Assembly: GCA_963805505.1 (NCBI GenBank) | Contig: CAWDUP010000004.1 | Span: 248,001 to 312,000 of the forward strand | Direction: 5' to 3' | Length of the DNA: 64,000 nucleotides | Source: JANPBY01 sp963805505 | Lineage (GTDB): Bacteria; Actinomycetota; Actinomycetes; DATJPE01 | Shown: positions 7,937 through 17,341 of the stretch, piece by piece | Layout of the letters: every line of letters begins with the position of its first letter | Numbering within the stretch: the first letter of the stretch is position 1 | Position numbers and translations under genes: made by a program | The notes under the pieces: generated by a model | What the model was told of the DNA's origin: nothing | What the model saw: the letters and a program-made list of their open reading frames with translations, nothing else | The model's database searches: none

Positions 7937-8743
7937 CTAGGGCTTGCCGGCGAGGGAGACCGCCCGGTCGAACACCTCGTCGAGCATCGCCGCGGTGAGC
8001 CGACCGGTGAACGTGTTCTGCTGGCTCGGATGAAAGCTGGCGAGGAGCGTGACCGCCCCGAGGTCGATCTCCGCGCCATGACCGAAGCGTGGCCGCGGGG
8101 AGGGTACGCCCGTACCGGAACGCGCCAGTGCTGCCAACGCCGCGGCCCAAGCAAAGCTTCCGAGCGCGACGATCACCTTGAGCGACCGAGCGACGAGCGC
8201 GATCTCACGGTCCAGCCAGGGCGCGCAGGTGTCGCGCTCCTCCGGCGTGGGCTTGTTGGCAGGCGGCGCACAACGAACAGCCGCGACGACCCGGGCGTCG
8301 AACAGGTGCAGACCATCGTCGGGGCGCACGGACTCCGGCTGGTTCGCCAGACCCGCCCGGTGCATGGCGGCGAACAACCAGTCTCCGCTGCGGTCACCTG
8401 TGAAGACGCGTCCGGTGCGGTTTGCCCCGTGCGCTGCCGGGGCCAGCCCGAGGACGAGGATGGTCGGTGCGGCAGCACCGAAGCCGGGTGCCGGTCGGCC
8501 CCAGTAGAGCTGATCGGCGAAGGACGCCCGCTTGTCCGCCGCGACCCGCTCACGCCAGGTGACCAACCTCGGGCAGGCTCGGCACACCGACTCGCGGGCC
8601 TCGAGCGCCCGCAAGTCACGTGCGGAGCCAGCCAGCCGGGCGACGTCTCCCGCGTGCTGAGCCACCGGCGTCCGTGCCGTAGCGGGGTCACCTGGCCACC
8701 CACTTCCCGGAGGAACCGCCCTTCCCGGTGGGGCCGGGGTCAT
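7937..8743 (-). CDS. udgB: Uracil-DNA glycosylase, family 5 (UdgB type)
   Basis: A 268-residue base-excision repair enzyme that removes uracil from DNA. The family 5 motif GLAPAAHGANRTGRVFTGD lies near residue 100, with no catalytic Asp in motif A, as is known for the family. The closing motif is HPSQQNTFTGR near the C-terminus. CRACPRL and two further Cys (AAVRC, RDTC) supply Fe-S cluster ligands. The ATG start overlaps the stop of the Ppx gene by 4 nt (ATGA), so it is the last gene of the eno-ftsB-DUF501-ppx series. Confidence 0.9.
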   Translation of the reverse strand: MTPAPPGRAVPPGSGWPGDPATARTPVAQHAGDVARLAGSARDLRALEARESVCRACPRLVTWRERVAADKRASFADQLYWGRPAPGFGAAAPTILVLGLAPAAHGANRTGRVFTGDRSGDWLFAAMHRAGLANQPESVRPDDGLHLFDARVVAAVRCAPPANKPTPEERDTCAPWLDREIALVARSLKVIVALGSFAWAAALAALARSGTGVPSPRPRFGHGAEIDLGAVTLLASFHPSQQNTFTGRLTAAMLDEVFDRAVSLAGKP

Positions 8744-9687
8744 GCGGCGCCAGCCACCGACCAGGCGATCCCATCGAGGATGTCGTGCTCGCTCACCAAG
8801 ACGTCGCCGACACCCGCCACGATGGCCAACCTGTCGAGCACGGCGTCAAGAACGAGCGCCCCACCACCGATGACGTCCACTCGCCCGGGATGCATGACGG
8901 GGAGAGCCGCTCGCTCGGTTCTCGTCATGCCTAGGAGCTGCTCGGTGACGGCGCGGACGTCAGCCCGGCTGATTCGGGAGTGATGGATCACCGAGGAGTC
9001 ATAGCGGGCCAACCCAAGGGCGATCGCGGCCACCGTGGTCACCGATCCCGCGAGACCCACGAGCGTGCGGCTGCGCTCGAGAGGAACCCTGGACGCTGCC
9101 TGGTCGATCAGCGCCTCGACATCGCGTCGAGCGGCCGCGACCTGCGCGGCAGTCGGCGGATCCGAACGCAGGTGCCGCTCGGTGAGCCGTACGCAGCCCA
9201 TGTCCACCGACCACGCCGCCTCCGGCTCCGCCGATCCGAGGACGAACTCCGTCGAGCCGCCGCCGATGTCGAGGACCAGGAAAGGACCGGGCTCGCGCCC
9301 GGCCAGCTCTCGCGCCGAACCGGCGAACGACAGCCGCGCCTCCTCGTTTCCCGAGACCACATCGGGCTCGACACCCAATCGTCGCTGAACCCCCGCCACG
9401 AAATCGCTGCGATTGGCAGCGTCCCGGGAAGCCGAGGTCGCGACGAACCGAAGGCCGTCCACGCCGAGTGCCTCGATCGTGCGGGCGTAGCGGTCACACG
9501 CGGCGAACGTGCGCTCCAAAGCCTGCTCGGAGAGTCGTCCGGTCTCGTCGACCCCCTCACCGAGCCGAACGATCTCCATCTGCCGGTGGACGTCCTCGAG
9601 GGTCGCCGCGCCGAGGTCGACGTCCGCGACCAGCAGCCGGATCGAGTTGGTTCCGCAGTCGATGGCAGCGACCCGACGCGTCGTCAT
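8740..9687 (-). CDS. ppx: Ppx/GppA-type exopolyphosphatase
   Basis: A 315-residue ASKHA-fold phosphatase hydrolysing polyphosphate or (p)ppGpp. The P-loop-like start VAAIDCGTNSIRLLVAD, the LRFVATSASRDAANR motif, and FLVLDIGGGSTEFVLG followed by GLAGSVTTVAAI form the two-lobed active site. The length matches the short actinobacterial Ppx form that lacks the HD domain. ATG 9687 overlaps the DUF501 stop by 4 nt. In mycobacteria the corresponding gene (next to a DUF501 gene and eno) is annotated ppx2, and this context matches. Confidence 0.9.
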   Translation of the reverse strand: MTTRRVAAIDCGTNSIRLLVADVDLGAATLEDVHRQMEIVRLGEGVDETGRLSEQALERTFAACDRYARTIEALGVDGLRFVATSASRDAANRSDFVAGVQRRLGVEPDVVSGNEEARLSFAGSARELAGREPGPFLVLDIGGGSTEFVLGSAEPEAAWSVDMGCVRLTERHLRSDPPTAAQVAAARRDVEALIDQAASRVPLERSRTLVGLAGSVTTVAAIALGLARYDSSVIHHSRISRADVRAVTEQLLGMTRTERAALPVMHPGRVDVIGGGALVLDAVLDRLAIVAGVGDVLVSEHDILDGIAWSVAGAA

Positions 9688-10196
9688 GCGCTGACCTCCG
9701 CGTCGACACAGGGTCCGGTCGCCCACCAGTCGGGCAGCCGCGCGAGGGCTTCGTCGCCCAGCGGATTGCAGCCGGGACCTTCGGCGAGGGCGTGGGCGAC
9801 CAAGACGTGCAGGCACTTCACCCGGTGCGGCATCCCACCCGCGGAGACCCCCTCGATCTCGGGAACCACACCCAGCCCGCGGCGTCGTTCGAGGTAGCTG
9901 TGGTGCGCCGCGAGGTAGGCCTCGGCGAGCTCGGGCTCGGTCGACAGCCGGTCCTGCATCACCCGCATCGTCCCCTCGGCCTCGAGCGTGCCGATGGCCG
10001 CCGACGCGCGGGGGCACGTCAGGTAGAACAAGGTCGGGAAGGGCGTCCCGTCCGGCAGCCTGGGAAGGGTCTCGACCACGTCGGGGAGTCCGCAGGGACA
10101 CCGGTGGGCGACGCCGTTGACGGCCCGGACCGGTCGCCCCAGCTGGGCGGTCACGGCGGCCAGATCGACCGCCGACGCGGCTTCGGAGGTCGTCAT
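9684..10196 (-). CDS. DUF501 family protein
   Basis: A 170-residue conserved actinobacterial protein of the DUF501 family. Visible hallmarks are RCPCGLPDVVETLPRLPDGTPFPTLFYLTCPRA (a CPCG cysteine pair plus a later Cys) and GGMPHRVKCLHVLVAHALAEG near residues 120-140. The clustered Cys/His suggest metal binding, which is inference. It is nearly always next to ppx in actinobacteria, and here the two overlap by ATGA. Function unknown. Confidence 0.88.
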   Translation of the reverse strand: MTTSEAASAVDLAAVTAQLGRPVRAVNGVAHRCPCGLPDVVETLPRLPDGTPFPTLFYLTCPRASAAIGTLEAEGTMRVMQDRLSTEPELAEAYLAAHHSYLERRRGLGVVPEIEGVSAGGMPHRVKCLHVLVAHALAEGPGCNPLGDEALARLPDWWATGPCVDAEVSA

Positions 10197-10220
10197 GGGG
10201 CCACCGGCCTCCCCAGAGCG

Positions 10221-10766
10221 CTAGCCCGCATCGGCGGCTGCGCCCTCCACGGACTTCCAGAGCGTGTCGAACCACGGCGCCTTGGCGACCTCGACAGGTG
10301 GGGCGGTCACCTGAGGGGTCTGTTCACCTGGACCGACGACGACGTAGGCCGTCTCCCCGGGCCGGACGAAGTGCAGCCGCGCCCTGGCCTGAGACTCCAC
10401 GTAGGCCCGATCCTGCCAGCGGTCCAGCGCTGCTTGGGTGTCTGAGATCCGTTGGAGCGTGGCTTGGTTCTCCGCCCGCAGAGCTGCTACTTCACGGCGC
10501 TGGTCGAGCAGGGCGCGCGCCGGCCAGGCCAGCGTCACGGCGAGGGCGGCAACCACGATCAGCAGGATCGCAGCGCGTCCGGTCAGATGCGGACGAACCG
10601 ATGGTTGACGCACCCCGGCAGCGGGATCGCCGCTCTTGCGGGCTTCTGCGATCGGCTCGACGCCTTGCCGACGAGCAGTGGTCCGACGTGTCGTCGTAGG
10701 ACTGGACGTGCGTCCGGCCGGACGCGCGGTGGGACCCCGTCGCGCGCGTGCATCACCACCAGCCAT
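10221..10766 (-). CDS. FtsB/DivIC-type septum formation initiator
   Basis: A 181-residue bitopic membrane protein. An Arg/Thr-rich cytoplasmic N-terminus of ~65 residues is followed by one transmembrane helix (AILLIVVAALAVTLAWPARALL, about 65-86). A coiled coil then runs from QRREVAALRAENQATLQRISDTQAALDRWQD to YVESQARARLHFVRPGETAYVV, the FtsB/DivIC signature. Family members bind FtsL and FtsQ in the divisome. Its place just downstream of enolase is the conserved actinobacterial position. The long basic N-terminus is common in the phylum. Confidence 0.88.
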   Translation of the reverse strand: MAGGDARARRGPTARPAGRTSSPTTTRRTTARRQGVEPIAEARKSGDPAAGVRQPSVRPHLTGRAAILLIVVAALAVTLAWPARALLDQRREVAALRAENQATLQRISDTQAALDRWQDRAYVESQARARLHFVRPGETAYVVVGPGEQTPQVTAPPVEVAKAPWFDTLWKSVEGAAADAG

Positions 10767-10784
10767 AAGACGAGGATGCCTGGC

Positions 10785-12065
10785 TCAGGCCCCGAACCGC
10801 GGGAAGGCGCCGCGCCCGGCGTAGCGCGCCGCATCGTCGAGCAGCTCCTCGATGCGCAGGAGCTGGTTGTACTTGGCGACCCGCTCAGAACGCGCCGGCG
10901 CACCGGTCTTGATCTGACCGCAGTCGGTCGCGACGGCCAGATCGGCGATGGTCGTGTCCTCGGTCTCGCCGGACCGGTGGCTCATCATGCAGCGGAAACC
11001 ACTCGAGTGCGCCAGCGAAACAGCGTCCAGCGTCTCGGTCAACGTGCCGATCTGGTTGACCTTGACCAGCAGCGCGTTCGCAGAGGCCTCATCGATGCCT
11101 CGTTGCAGCCTGGTGGGGTTGGTGACGAACAGATCATCACCGACGATCTGCACCGTGCCGCCGAGCTCCGCGGTGAGGGTGCTCCAGCCAGACCAGTCGT
11201 CCTCCGACAGCGGGTCCTCGATGGACACGATCGGATAGTCGGCCACGAGCGTGGCGTAGTAAGCGCTCATCTGCGCCGCGTCCATCGCCTTGCCCTCGAA
11301 GGTGTAGGAACCGTCGGAGAAGAACTCGGTCGCGGCGACGTCGAGCGCCAGAGCGACATCGTCGCCGAGTCGGTAGCCGGCTCGCTCGACGGCCTGGCCG
11401 ATCAGGTCGAGCGCGGCCCGGTTGCTCGACAGCGACGGAGCGAAGCCACCCTCGTCGCCAAGGCCCGTAGCGAGACCTTGCTCCTTCAACACGCCCTTCA
11501 GACAGTGGTAGACCTCGGCACCCCACTGCAGTGCCTCGGAGAAGGTCGTGGCGCCGATCGGCGCGACCATGAACTCCTGGACGTCCACGTTGCTGTCGGC
11601 GTGCGCACCGCCATTGAGGATGTTCATCATCGGCACGGGGAGCACGTGTGCGTTCGGACCGCCGACGTAGCGGAACAGCGGAAGGTCTGCGCTGACCGCA
11701 GCTGCGCGAGCCACGGCTAGCGACACGCCGAGCACTGCGTTGGCACCGATGCGGCTCTTGTCCGAGGTGCCGTCAAGGTCGATCAGCGCCTGGTCGATGA
11801 GCCGCTGCTCGCTCGCATCGAAGCCGAGGAGCTCCGGCCCGATCTCGTCGAGTACGGCGAGGACGGCTTGCTGAACTCCCTTGCCGCTGTACCGTCCTGC
11901 ATCCCCGTCGCGCAGCTCGACCGCCTCGAAGGCGCCCGTAGAAGCGCCACTCGGCACAGCTGCCCTGGAAAAGGTGCCGTCGTCGAGCTCCACCTCCACC
12001 TCGATGGTTGGGTTGCCACGTGAGTCAAGGATCTCGCGGGCGCCCACGGACTCGATGCTGGCCAC
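10785..12065 (-). CDS. eno: Enolase (phosphopyruvate hydratase)
   Basis: A 426-residue glycolytic enzyme converting 2-phosphoglycerate to phosphoenolpyruvate. It is full length with the standard N-terminus (IESVGAREILDSRGNPTIEVEV), metal ligands in LALDVAATEFF, SIEDPLSEDDW and VGDDLFVTNP, the catalytic lysine region LLVKVNQIGTLTET (the enolase signature) and MMSHRSGETEDTTIADL. The GTG start at 12065 has GGGAG about 8 nt upstream. An 81-nt gap from mazG suggests its own promoter. Confidence 0.98.
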   Translation of the reverse strand: MASIESVGAREILDSRGNPTIEVEVELDDGTFSRAAVPSGASTGAFEAVELRDGDAGRYSGKGVQQAVLAVLDEIGPELLGFDASEQRLIDQALIDLDGTSDKSRIGANAVLGVSLAVARAAAVSADLPLFRYVGGPNAHVLPVPMMNILNGGAHADSNVDVQEFMVAPIGATTFSEALQWGAEVYHCLKGVLKEQGLATGLGDEGGFAPSLSSNRAALDLIGQAVERAGYRLGDDVALALDVAATEFFSDGSYTFEGKAMDAAQMSAYYATLVADYPIVSIEDPLSEDDWSGWSTLTAELGGTVQIVGDDLFVTNPTRLQRGIDEASANALLVKVNQIGTLTETLDAVSLAHSSGFRCMMSHRSGETEDTTIADLAVATDCGQIKTGAPARSERVAKYNQLLRIEELLDDAARYAGRGAFPRFGA

Positions 12066-12146
12066 AGACAGATCTCCCGGCGACTAGGGGTGAACGGCGA
12101 GCGCTCAGCCTAGCGGGGGGCGCACGAGCCTAGATGCTCTCGGCCC

Positions 12147-12881
12147 TCAAGAACTCGCCGGCTCGGGTGGTCCCGAGAACTTCTCGAGCTTCTGCACCGA
12201 CTCGGCGTAGCGCCTGGCGCTGGCTCGCAGGGCGGCCTCGGGGTCGAGACCGTCGCGTCGAGCTCGGTCGACGAGCAGCAACAGCACATCTCCCAGCTCG
12301 TCGGGAGTCAGGACAGCACCCTCATCCAGCGCAGCGGCGACCGAAACCGCCGGCAGCGGCACACGCACGCCGGCTCGCTGTGCTCGACTCATCAGCTTGG
12401 CGGCCAGCGCAAGGGCTGGCTGGGCCAGAGGGACACCATCCACGGCAGACGTACGCCCCTTCTCTACCCGCTTGAGGGCTTCCCACGATGCCTCGACCGC
12501 GGCTGCGTCCTCGGCGTCACCGTCGGCGAAGACGTGGGGGTGTCTGGAGATGAGCTTGGCGACGATTCCGGCGGCCACGTCATCGATGTCCCACGGATCT
12601 TCCCCGTCCTCGGCCGCCACGCGTGCGTGGAAGACCACCTGGAGGAGTACGTCGCCGAGCTCTTCGCGAAGCGAGGCACGGTCACCGGACTCGACGGCCT
12701 CGACCGTCTCGTAGGCCTCCTCGAGCAGGTAGGGCAGGAGCGACGCATGGGTCTGCTCTGCGTCCCACGGGCAGCCGCCGGGCGAACGCAGTCGGTCCAT
12801 GACGGCCACGAGTTCGAGGAGGCGAGCCCCGACGACCGTCGGCGCAGACTGGCCGCCCGCGGAGAGACCGACGTCGTCCAT
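12147..12881 (-). CDS. mazG: MazG nucleoside triphosphate pyrophosphohydrolase
   Basis: A 244-residue house-cleaning enzyme hydrolysing (d)NTPs to monophosphates. The MazG core is seen at LLELVAVMDRLRSPGGCPWDAEQTHASLLPYLLEEAYETVEAVESGD, with the metal-binding EExxE...EELGD...D set (EEAYE, REELGDVLLQVVFHA). ISRHPHVFAD then begins the linker to a degenerate second MazG-like repeat (ELGDVLLLLVDRAR near residue 200). Eight nt separate it from the SurA-like lipoprotein gene upstream. Confidence 0.93.
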   Translation of the reverse strand: MDDVGLSAGGQSAPTVVGARLLELVAVMDRLRSPGGCPWDAEQTHASLLPYLLEEAYETVEAVESGDRASLREELGDVLLQVVFHARVAAEDGEDPWDIDDVAAGIVAKLISRHPHVFADGDAEDAAAVEASWEALKRVEKGRTSAVDGVPLAQPALALAAKLMSRAQRAGVRVPLPAVSVAAALDEGAVLTPDELGDVLLLLVDRARRDGLDPEAALRASARRYAESVQKLEKFSGPPEPASS

Positions 12882-12889
12882 CGGTTGGC

Positions 12890-13564
12890 TCAGTTGCCGC
12901 CGACGGGGGGCGGGTGGCCGCTCGGCGAAGGCGCTGGTGCCACCGCGGGGCGGGACAGGTCATCCAGGTCGTCGATGATGGCTGCCTGCGAGGGATCCCA
13001 CGCGCCATAGCGGGGATTTACCGTCACTCCGAGCTGGTTCGCTGTCTGGGCGACGCGGGCGCGGGCCGCGGCGCTCTGCGCCGCGGTATCGGTGCCGGGG
13101 ACGAGCTTCTGTCCCAGCTTTTGGCTGAGCAAGAAGTCCTTGGCGAACTGGTTGAGCTCCGTGGGCGGGACTGCGAGCTGGGCGGCGACCGTTGCCGCCA
13201 GAACGTCAGCCGGCTGACCGCCCGCAGCCTGAAGGAGCAGCGCGTCGACCTCAGCCTGGGTGACGACGATGCCTTCCTCAGCGCACGTTCGTTCGAGGAC
13301 CACGGAGTTGATCAGCCGGTTGGTGTTCTCGCGCAGGAAGGTGGAGGTGTCGAGGGCGTTCTCCGGGGTGTCCGGGAGGGTGGCCGCTGCCTGCTCGGCC
13401 TCGGCCGCGGCCTGGTTGACGTGCGTCTCGGTGATGCGTGTCTGGCCGACGATGGCCGCCGCCCCGGCTTGGGTCGGCGTGCACGCGGTGAGAACGACGC
13501 TCGACAAGGCGATGAGTCCCAGGATCGCCGAAGTGGCAGGCCCTCGACGAGTGGCTCTGGTCAT
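12890..13564 (-). CDS. SurA N-terminal domain lipoprotein
   Basis: A 224-residue secreted lipoprotein. The signal peptide ends in the lipobox LTAC (Cys28), so it should be lipidated and anchored outside the membrane. After it, GAAAIVGQTRITETHVNQAA resembles the N-terminal segment of SurA-type chaperones, and the middle is helical. No PPIase domain follows. The tail is Pro-rich. The position next to mfd and mazG matches lipoprotein LpqU-region genes of mycobacteria only loosely. ATG 13564 overlaps the mfd stop by 4 nt. Proposed role: extracytoplasmic chaperone (inference). Confidence 0.8.
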   Translation of the reverse strand: MTRATRRGPATSAILGLIALSSVVLTACTPTQAGAAAIVGQTRITETHVNQAAAEAEQAAATLPDTPENALDTSTFLRENTNRLINSVVLERTCAEEGIVVTQAEVDALLLQAAGGQPADVLAATVAAQLAVPPTELNQFAKDFLLSQKLGQKLVPGTDTAAQSAAARARVAQTANQLGVTVNPRYGAWDPSQAAIIDDLDDLSRPAVAPAPSPSGHPPPVGGN

Positions 13565-16500
13565 GCTGATCCCTTCGGCTCAACGGGCTCCCGGTCTTGC
13601 GCTTCGATCTGCCGCACGGGGAGTGCGGCTTCGACGAACTCACGTGCCCAGGCGAGCAGCTCGGTGTCAGCGAGCGGGGTGCCGCCGACGCGGGCCGTAC
13701 GTGGACGTGGTACCAGGATCGTACGTATCGCCGCCTTGATGATGCTCCCCGGGTACAGCCTCGCGAGCCGGACCCGCGCGGAGTCGGGTAGCTCCACCGG
13801 AGCGAAGCGCACGTTGTTGCCCTGCACCGTCACCTCGGTGAGACCGGCCTCGCGTGCCCTGGCCCGGAATCGAGCGACCTCGAGCAAGGTCTCGACGGGG
13901 GTCGGAAGGGGCCCGTAGCGGTCGACGAGCTCTTCTCGGACCCCCGTTGCATCGGCGTCGGTGATGATCTCGGCGATCCGCCGGTAGGCCTCCAGCCGCA
14001 ACCGCTCTCCGGGGACGTAGGCGTGGGGGATGTGCGCGTCGAGCGGGAGCTCGACCCGCACGTCTGCCGGCTCTTCGACAGCGTCGCCGCGGTAGGCGGC
14101 AACGGCCTCTCCCACCAGCCTGATGTAGAGGTCGAAGCCGACGTCGGCGATGTGCCCCGACTGCTCGCCCCCCAACAGGTTGCCTGCGCCGCGGATCTCG
14201 AGATCCTTCATGGCTACTGCCATCCCCGCGCCGAGGTCGGTGTTGGCTGCGATCGTCGAGAGCCGATCGTGCGCGAGCTCGGTCAGTGGCTTCTCAGGCG
14301 GGTAGAGGAAATAGGCGTAGGCGCGCTCGCGGGCCCGGCCGACCCGCCCGCGCAGCTGGTGCAGCTGGGAGAGCCCGAACACGTCGGCTCGCTCCACGAT
14401 CAAGGTGTTGGCATTCGCGATGTCGATGCCGGACTCCACGATCGTGGTGCAGACCAGGACGTCGAACTCCTTGTCCCAGAAACCGATGATCACCTGCTCG
14501 AGCTCGTGCTCGTTCATCTGCCCGTGGGCGATCCGGATCCGCGCCTCGGGAACCAGGTCACGCAGGTGAGAGGCGGCACGGTCGATCGAGTCGACGCGGT
14601 TGTGGATGTAGAAGACCTGTCCCTCGCGCAGCAGCTCTCGACGGATCGCTGCGGTGATCTGGCGCTCGTCGTAGGCACCGACAAAGGTCAGAACCGGGTG
14701 GCGCTCCTCGGGGGGTGTGGTGATCGTCGACATCTCCCGGATGCCCGTCACCGCCATCTCCAGGGTGCGCGGGATCGGGGTCGCGGACATGGTGAGAACG
14801 TCAACGTGGGTGCGCAACGCCTTGAGGTGCTCCTTGTGCTCAACGCCGAAGCGCTGCTCCTCGTCGACGATCACCAGCCCCAAGTCCTTGAACCGGATGC
14901 CGGTGGTGAGCAGGCGATGCGTGCCGATGGCCACGTCCACGGTGCCTTCGGCGAGACCGTCGACCACGGCCTTGGCCTCGCGGTCGGACTGGAACCTGGA
15001 CAGCCCTGCGACGTTGATCGGGAAGTTTGCGTAACGCTCACCGAAGGTCGAAAGGTGTTGTTGGACGAGAAGGGTCGTTGGCACGAGAACGGCAACCTGC
15101 TTGCCGTCCTGGACCGCCTTGAAGGCCGCCCGCACAGCGATCTCGGTCTTCCCGTAGCCCACGTCGCCGCACACCACTCGATCCATCGGGATCGGGCGCT
15201 CCATGTCAGCCTTGACCTCGTCGATCGTGGAGAGCTGGTCGGTGGTCTCGACGTAGGGAAAGGCATCCTCGAGCTCACGCTGCCACGGAGTGTCGGGGCC
15301 GAACGCGTAACCCGGCGCTGCCATCCGGGCGCTGTAGAGGCGGATCAGCTCCCCCGCGATCTCCTTGACGGCCTTTCGGGCCCGACCCTTGGCCTTGGCC
15401 CAGTCGGCGCCGCCCAGCCGGTGCAGCGCCGGAGCCTCGCCGCCGACGTAGCGCGTGACCTGGTCCAAGGCGTCCGAGGGCACGTAGAGGCGGTCGCCGG
15501 GCTGCCCACGCTTGGCGGGGGCGTACTCGATGACGAGGTACTCGCGGGTGGCCCCCTGGACGGTGCGTTGCACCATCTCGATGTACCGTCCCACGCCGTG
15601 CTGCTCGTGCACCACCAGATCGCCGGAACGCAGCTGCAGGGGGTCCACCTGTTGCCGTCGACGTGACGGCATCCGCCGCATGTCCTTGGTGGAGGACCGT
15701 TGGCCCACGAGGTCGCTCTCGGTGAGCACGGCGATCTTGAGCTGCTCGTGGACGAAACCGTGGTCAAGGCCACCAGTTGCGACGTGCACCAGCCCTGCGT
15801 CAGGAGCAGCGTCGAGGGTCAAGGCGAGCCGGGCCGGGATGTCGGCCTCGGCCAGCCGCTCGACGAGCCGCTGAGCGGGTCCGTGCCCCTCGGTGACCAG
15901 CACGACGCGCCACCCGTCGGTCAACCAACGGCGGGCGTCTCCCAGGGCGCGCGCCGTGTCGCCTCGGTAGGCCGGTGCGGGCTGGAAGCCAGAGACCAGC
16001 GTGGTCGCCCCCACCGTTTCGTCAGCCTCGATCAGTTCCGCGTCGACAGCGAAGGACGTCAGCGACCACCAAGGGATCCCCGAGCCGAGGGCGTGGGATC
16101 GTACGTCGGCCAGCGTGCGGAACGACGCGGCACCCAAGTCCAACGGAGCTGCTGCGCCCCCAGCCGCACTGGCCCACGAGGCGGCCAGGAACTCCTCACT
16201 GGTCGCCACCAGGTCGGCCGCCCGAGCCCGTACCCGCTCGGGGTCGCAGATGACCACGTGCGCGCCGGTCGGCAAGTGATCGACGAGGAGCTCGAGGTCG
16301 TCCACGAGAACGGGCGCAAGAGACTCCATCCCCTCCACGGCGATGCCCTCGGACAGTTTCCCGAGCACATCGCTCAGGGCCGGGTGGGTCTGGAGGAGCT
16401 GAGCTGCGCGAGCACGTACGTCGTCGGTCAGCAGCAGCTCACGGCACGGCGGCGCCCAGAGCCCGTTGGGCGCAACCTCGAGGCTGCGCTGGTCGGCGAC

Positions 16501-17172
16501 CTTGAACCAGCGGACCTCTTCCACCGTGTCGCCCCAGAACTCGACACGCAGCGGATGTTCCTCAGTCGGTGGAAAGACGTCGAGGATCCCGCCGCGGACG
16601 GCGAACTCACCGCGCTTCTCCACGAGGTCGACTCGGGTGTAGGCGGCGTCGGCCAGCTGCCGGACACACTCCTCCAACGCCCGCTCATCGCCGGGACGCA
16701 GGACCACCGGGACGAGGTCGGCCAAACCAGGGACCAGCGGCTGGAGCAACGAGCGCACTGGAGCCACGACGACACGAAGCGGCCCGGCTCCGGGATCGGC
16801 GGGGTCCGGGTGGACCAACCGACGCAGGACGGCCAGCCGACGTCCCACCGTGTCCGAGCGCGGTGAGAGTCGCTCGTGCGGCAGGGTCTCCCAGGCTGGG
16901 AAGTCGGCCACGCTCCCAGGTGGCAGCAGATCGGCCAGCGCGGTCACGGCGTCTTCTGCTTCCCGACCGGTCGCCGTCACAAGCAGGACCGAGCGGCCCG
17001 CTCCGGAGCTCGGATCAGCAGCCAGCAGGCCGGCGACGAACGGGCGCAGCGCCTCGGGAGCCGTGATCTGCGAGCTCGAGGCGTCGGTTTGGCGCCACGC
17101 CTGCGCCGCGGCTCGCCACCCGGCCAGGCCTGGATCTCTCCCGACGACGTCGAGCAGGCCGGCCAGGCTCAC
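13561..17172 (-). CDS. mfd: Transcription-repair coupling factor
   Basis: A 1203-residue Mfd, the usual length. The N-terminal UvrB-like part carries a degenerate non-ATPase lobe. A CarD-like RNA polymerase-interacting domain follows (SGDLVVHEQHGVGRYIEMVQRTVQGATREYLVIEYA, about 520-580). The RecG-like translocase has Walker A GDVGYGKTE near residue 668, the DEEQ box (VIVDEEQRFG) near 769 and motif VI HQLRGRVGRARERAYAY. The C-terminal TRCF domain ends the protein. It displaces stalled RNA polymerase and recruits UvrA. It is the first gene of the mfd-lipoprotein-mazG series. Confidence 0.98.
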   Translation of the reverse strand: MSLAGLLDVVGRDPGLAGWRAAAQAWRQTDASSSQITAPEALRPFVAGLLAADPSSGAGRSVLLVTATGREAEDAVTALADLLPPGSVADFPAWETLPHERLSPRSDTVGRRLAVLRRLVHPDPADPGAGPLRVVVAPVRSLLQPLVPGLADLVPVVLRPGDERALEECVRQLADAAYTRVDLVEKRGEFAVRGGILDVFPPTEEHPLRVEFWGDTVEEVRWFKVADQRSLEVAPNGLWAPPCRELLLTDDVRARAAQLLQTHPALSDVLGKLSEGIAVEGMESLAPVLVDDLELLVDHLPTGAHVVICDPERVRARAADLVATSEEFLAASWASAAGGAAAPLDLGAASFRTLADVRSHALGSGIPWWSLTSFAVDAELIEADETVGATTLVSGFQPAPAYRGDTARALGDARRWLTDGWRVVLVTEGHGPAQRLVERLAEADIPARLALTLDAAPDAGLVHVATGGLDHGFVHEQLKIAVLTESDLVGQRSSTKDMRRMPSRRRQQVDPLQLRSGDLVVHEQHGVGRYIEMVQRTVQGATREYLVIEYAPAKRGQPGDRLYVPSDALDQVTRYVGGEAPALHRLGGADWAKAKGRARKAVKEIAGELIRLYSARMAAPGYAFGPDTPWQRELEDAFPYVETTDQLSTIDEVKADMERPIPMDRVVCGDVGYGKTEIAVRAAFKAVQDGKQVAVLVPTTLLVQQHLSTFGERYANFPINVAGLSRFQSDREAKAVVDGLAEGTVDVAIGTHRLLTTGIRFKDLGLVIVDEEQRFGVEHKEHLKALRTHVDVLTMSATPIPRTLEMAVTGIREMSTITTPPEERHPVLTFVGAYDERQITAAIRRELLREGQVFYIHNRVDSIDRAASHLRDLVPEARIRIAHGQMNEHELEQVIIGFWDKEFDVLVCTTIVESGIDIANANTLIVERADVFGLSQLHQLRGRVGRARERAYAYFLYPPEKPLTELAHDRLSTIAANTDLGAGMAVAMKDLEIRGAGNLLGGEQSGHIADVGFDLYIRLVGEAVAAYRGDAVEEPADVRVELPLDAHIPHAYVPGERLRLEAYRRIAEIITDADATGVREELVDRYGPLPTPVETLLEVARFRARAREAGLTEVTVQGNNVRFAPVELPDSARVRLARLYPGSIIKAAIRTILVPRPRTARVGGTPLADTELLAWAREFVEAALPVRQIEAQDREPVEPKGSA

Positions 17173-17341
17173 GGTCAGGCATCTCCAGCATCTGGTGTTT
17201 CGGGGGGATCCGGGCGTGCGAAATACCGTCCCGCGAGGTGTGGGCGGACGGTCGATCCAAGACTAGGTGGTGGCGGAGAGGGCCTCGACCGCCTCCATGG
17301 TCTACCCTATTTCCTACTTAATCAGTCAGAAAGGTCAGGCA
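17173..17341. other. Divergent intergenic region, mfd / tauE
   Basis: 169 nt between divergent genes must hold both promoters. A locally AT-rich block (17301-17330) lies just before the tauE start. TACCCT at 17303-17308 could be a -10 element, but I find no matching -35. No riboswitch-like structure is evident by eye. Confidence 0.4.

Noticed and set aside
7136..8983. A 615-codon plus-strand open frame
   Set aside because: It is antisense to the type II NADH dehydrogenase and uracil-DNA glycosylase genes, has no recognisable domain, and is Arg/Gly/Asp-rich as expected of a GC-rich shadow frame.
14023..15666. A 547-codon plus-strand open frame
   Set aside because: It lies fully antisense to mfd, whose motifs are intact; shadow frame.
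17173..17341. SAM or other sulfur-related riboswitch before tauE-cysC
   Set aside because: The 169 nt are shared by two divergent genes and I cannot build the conserved stems of a SAM riboswitch.
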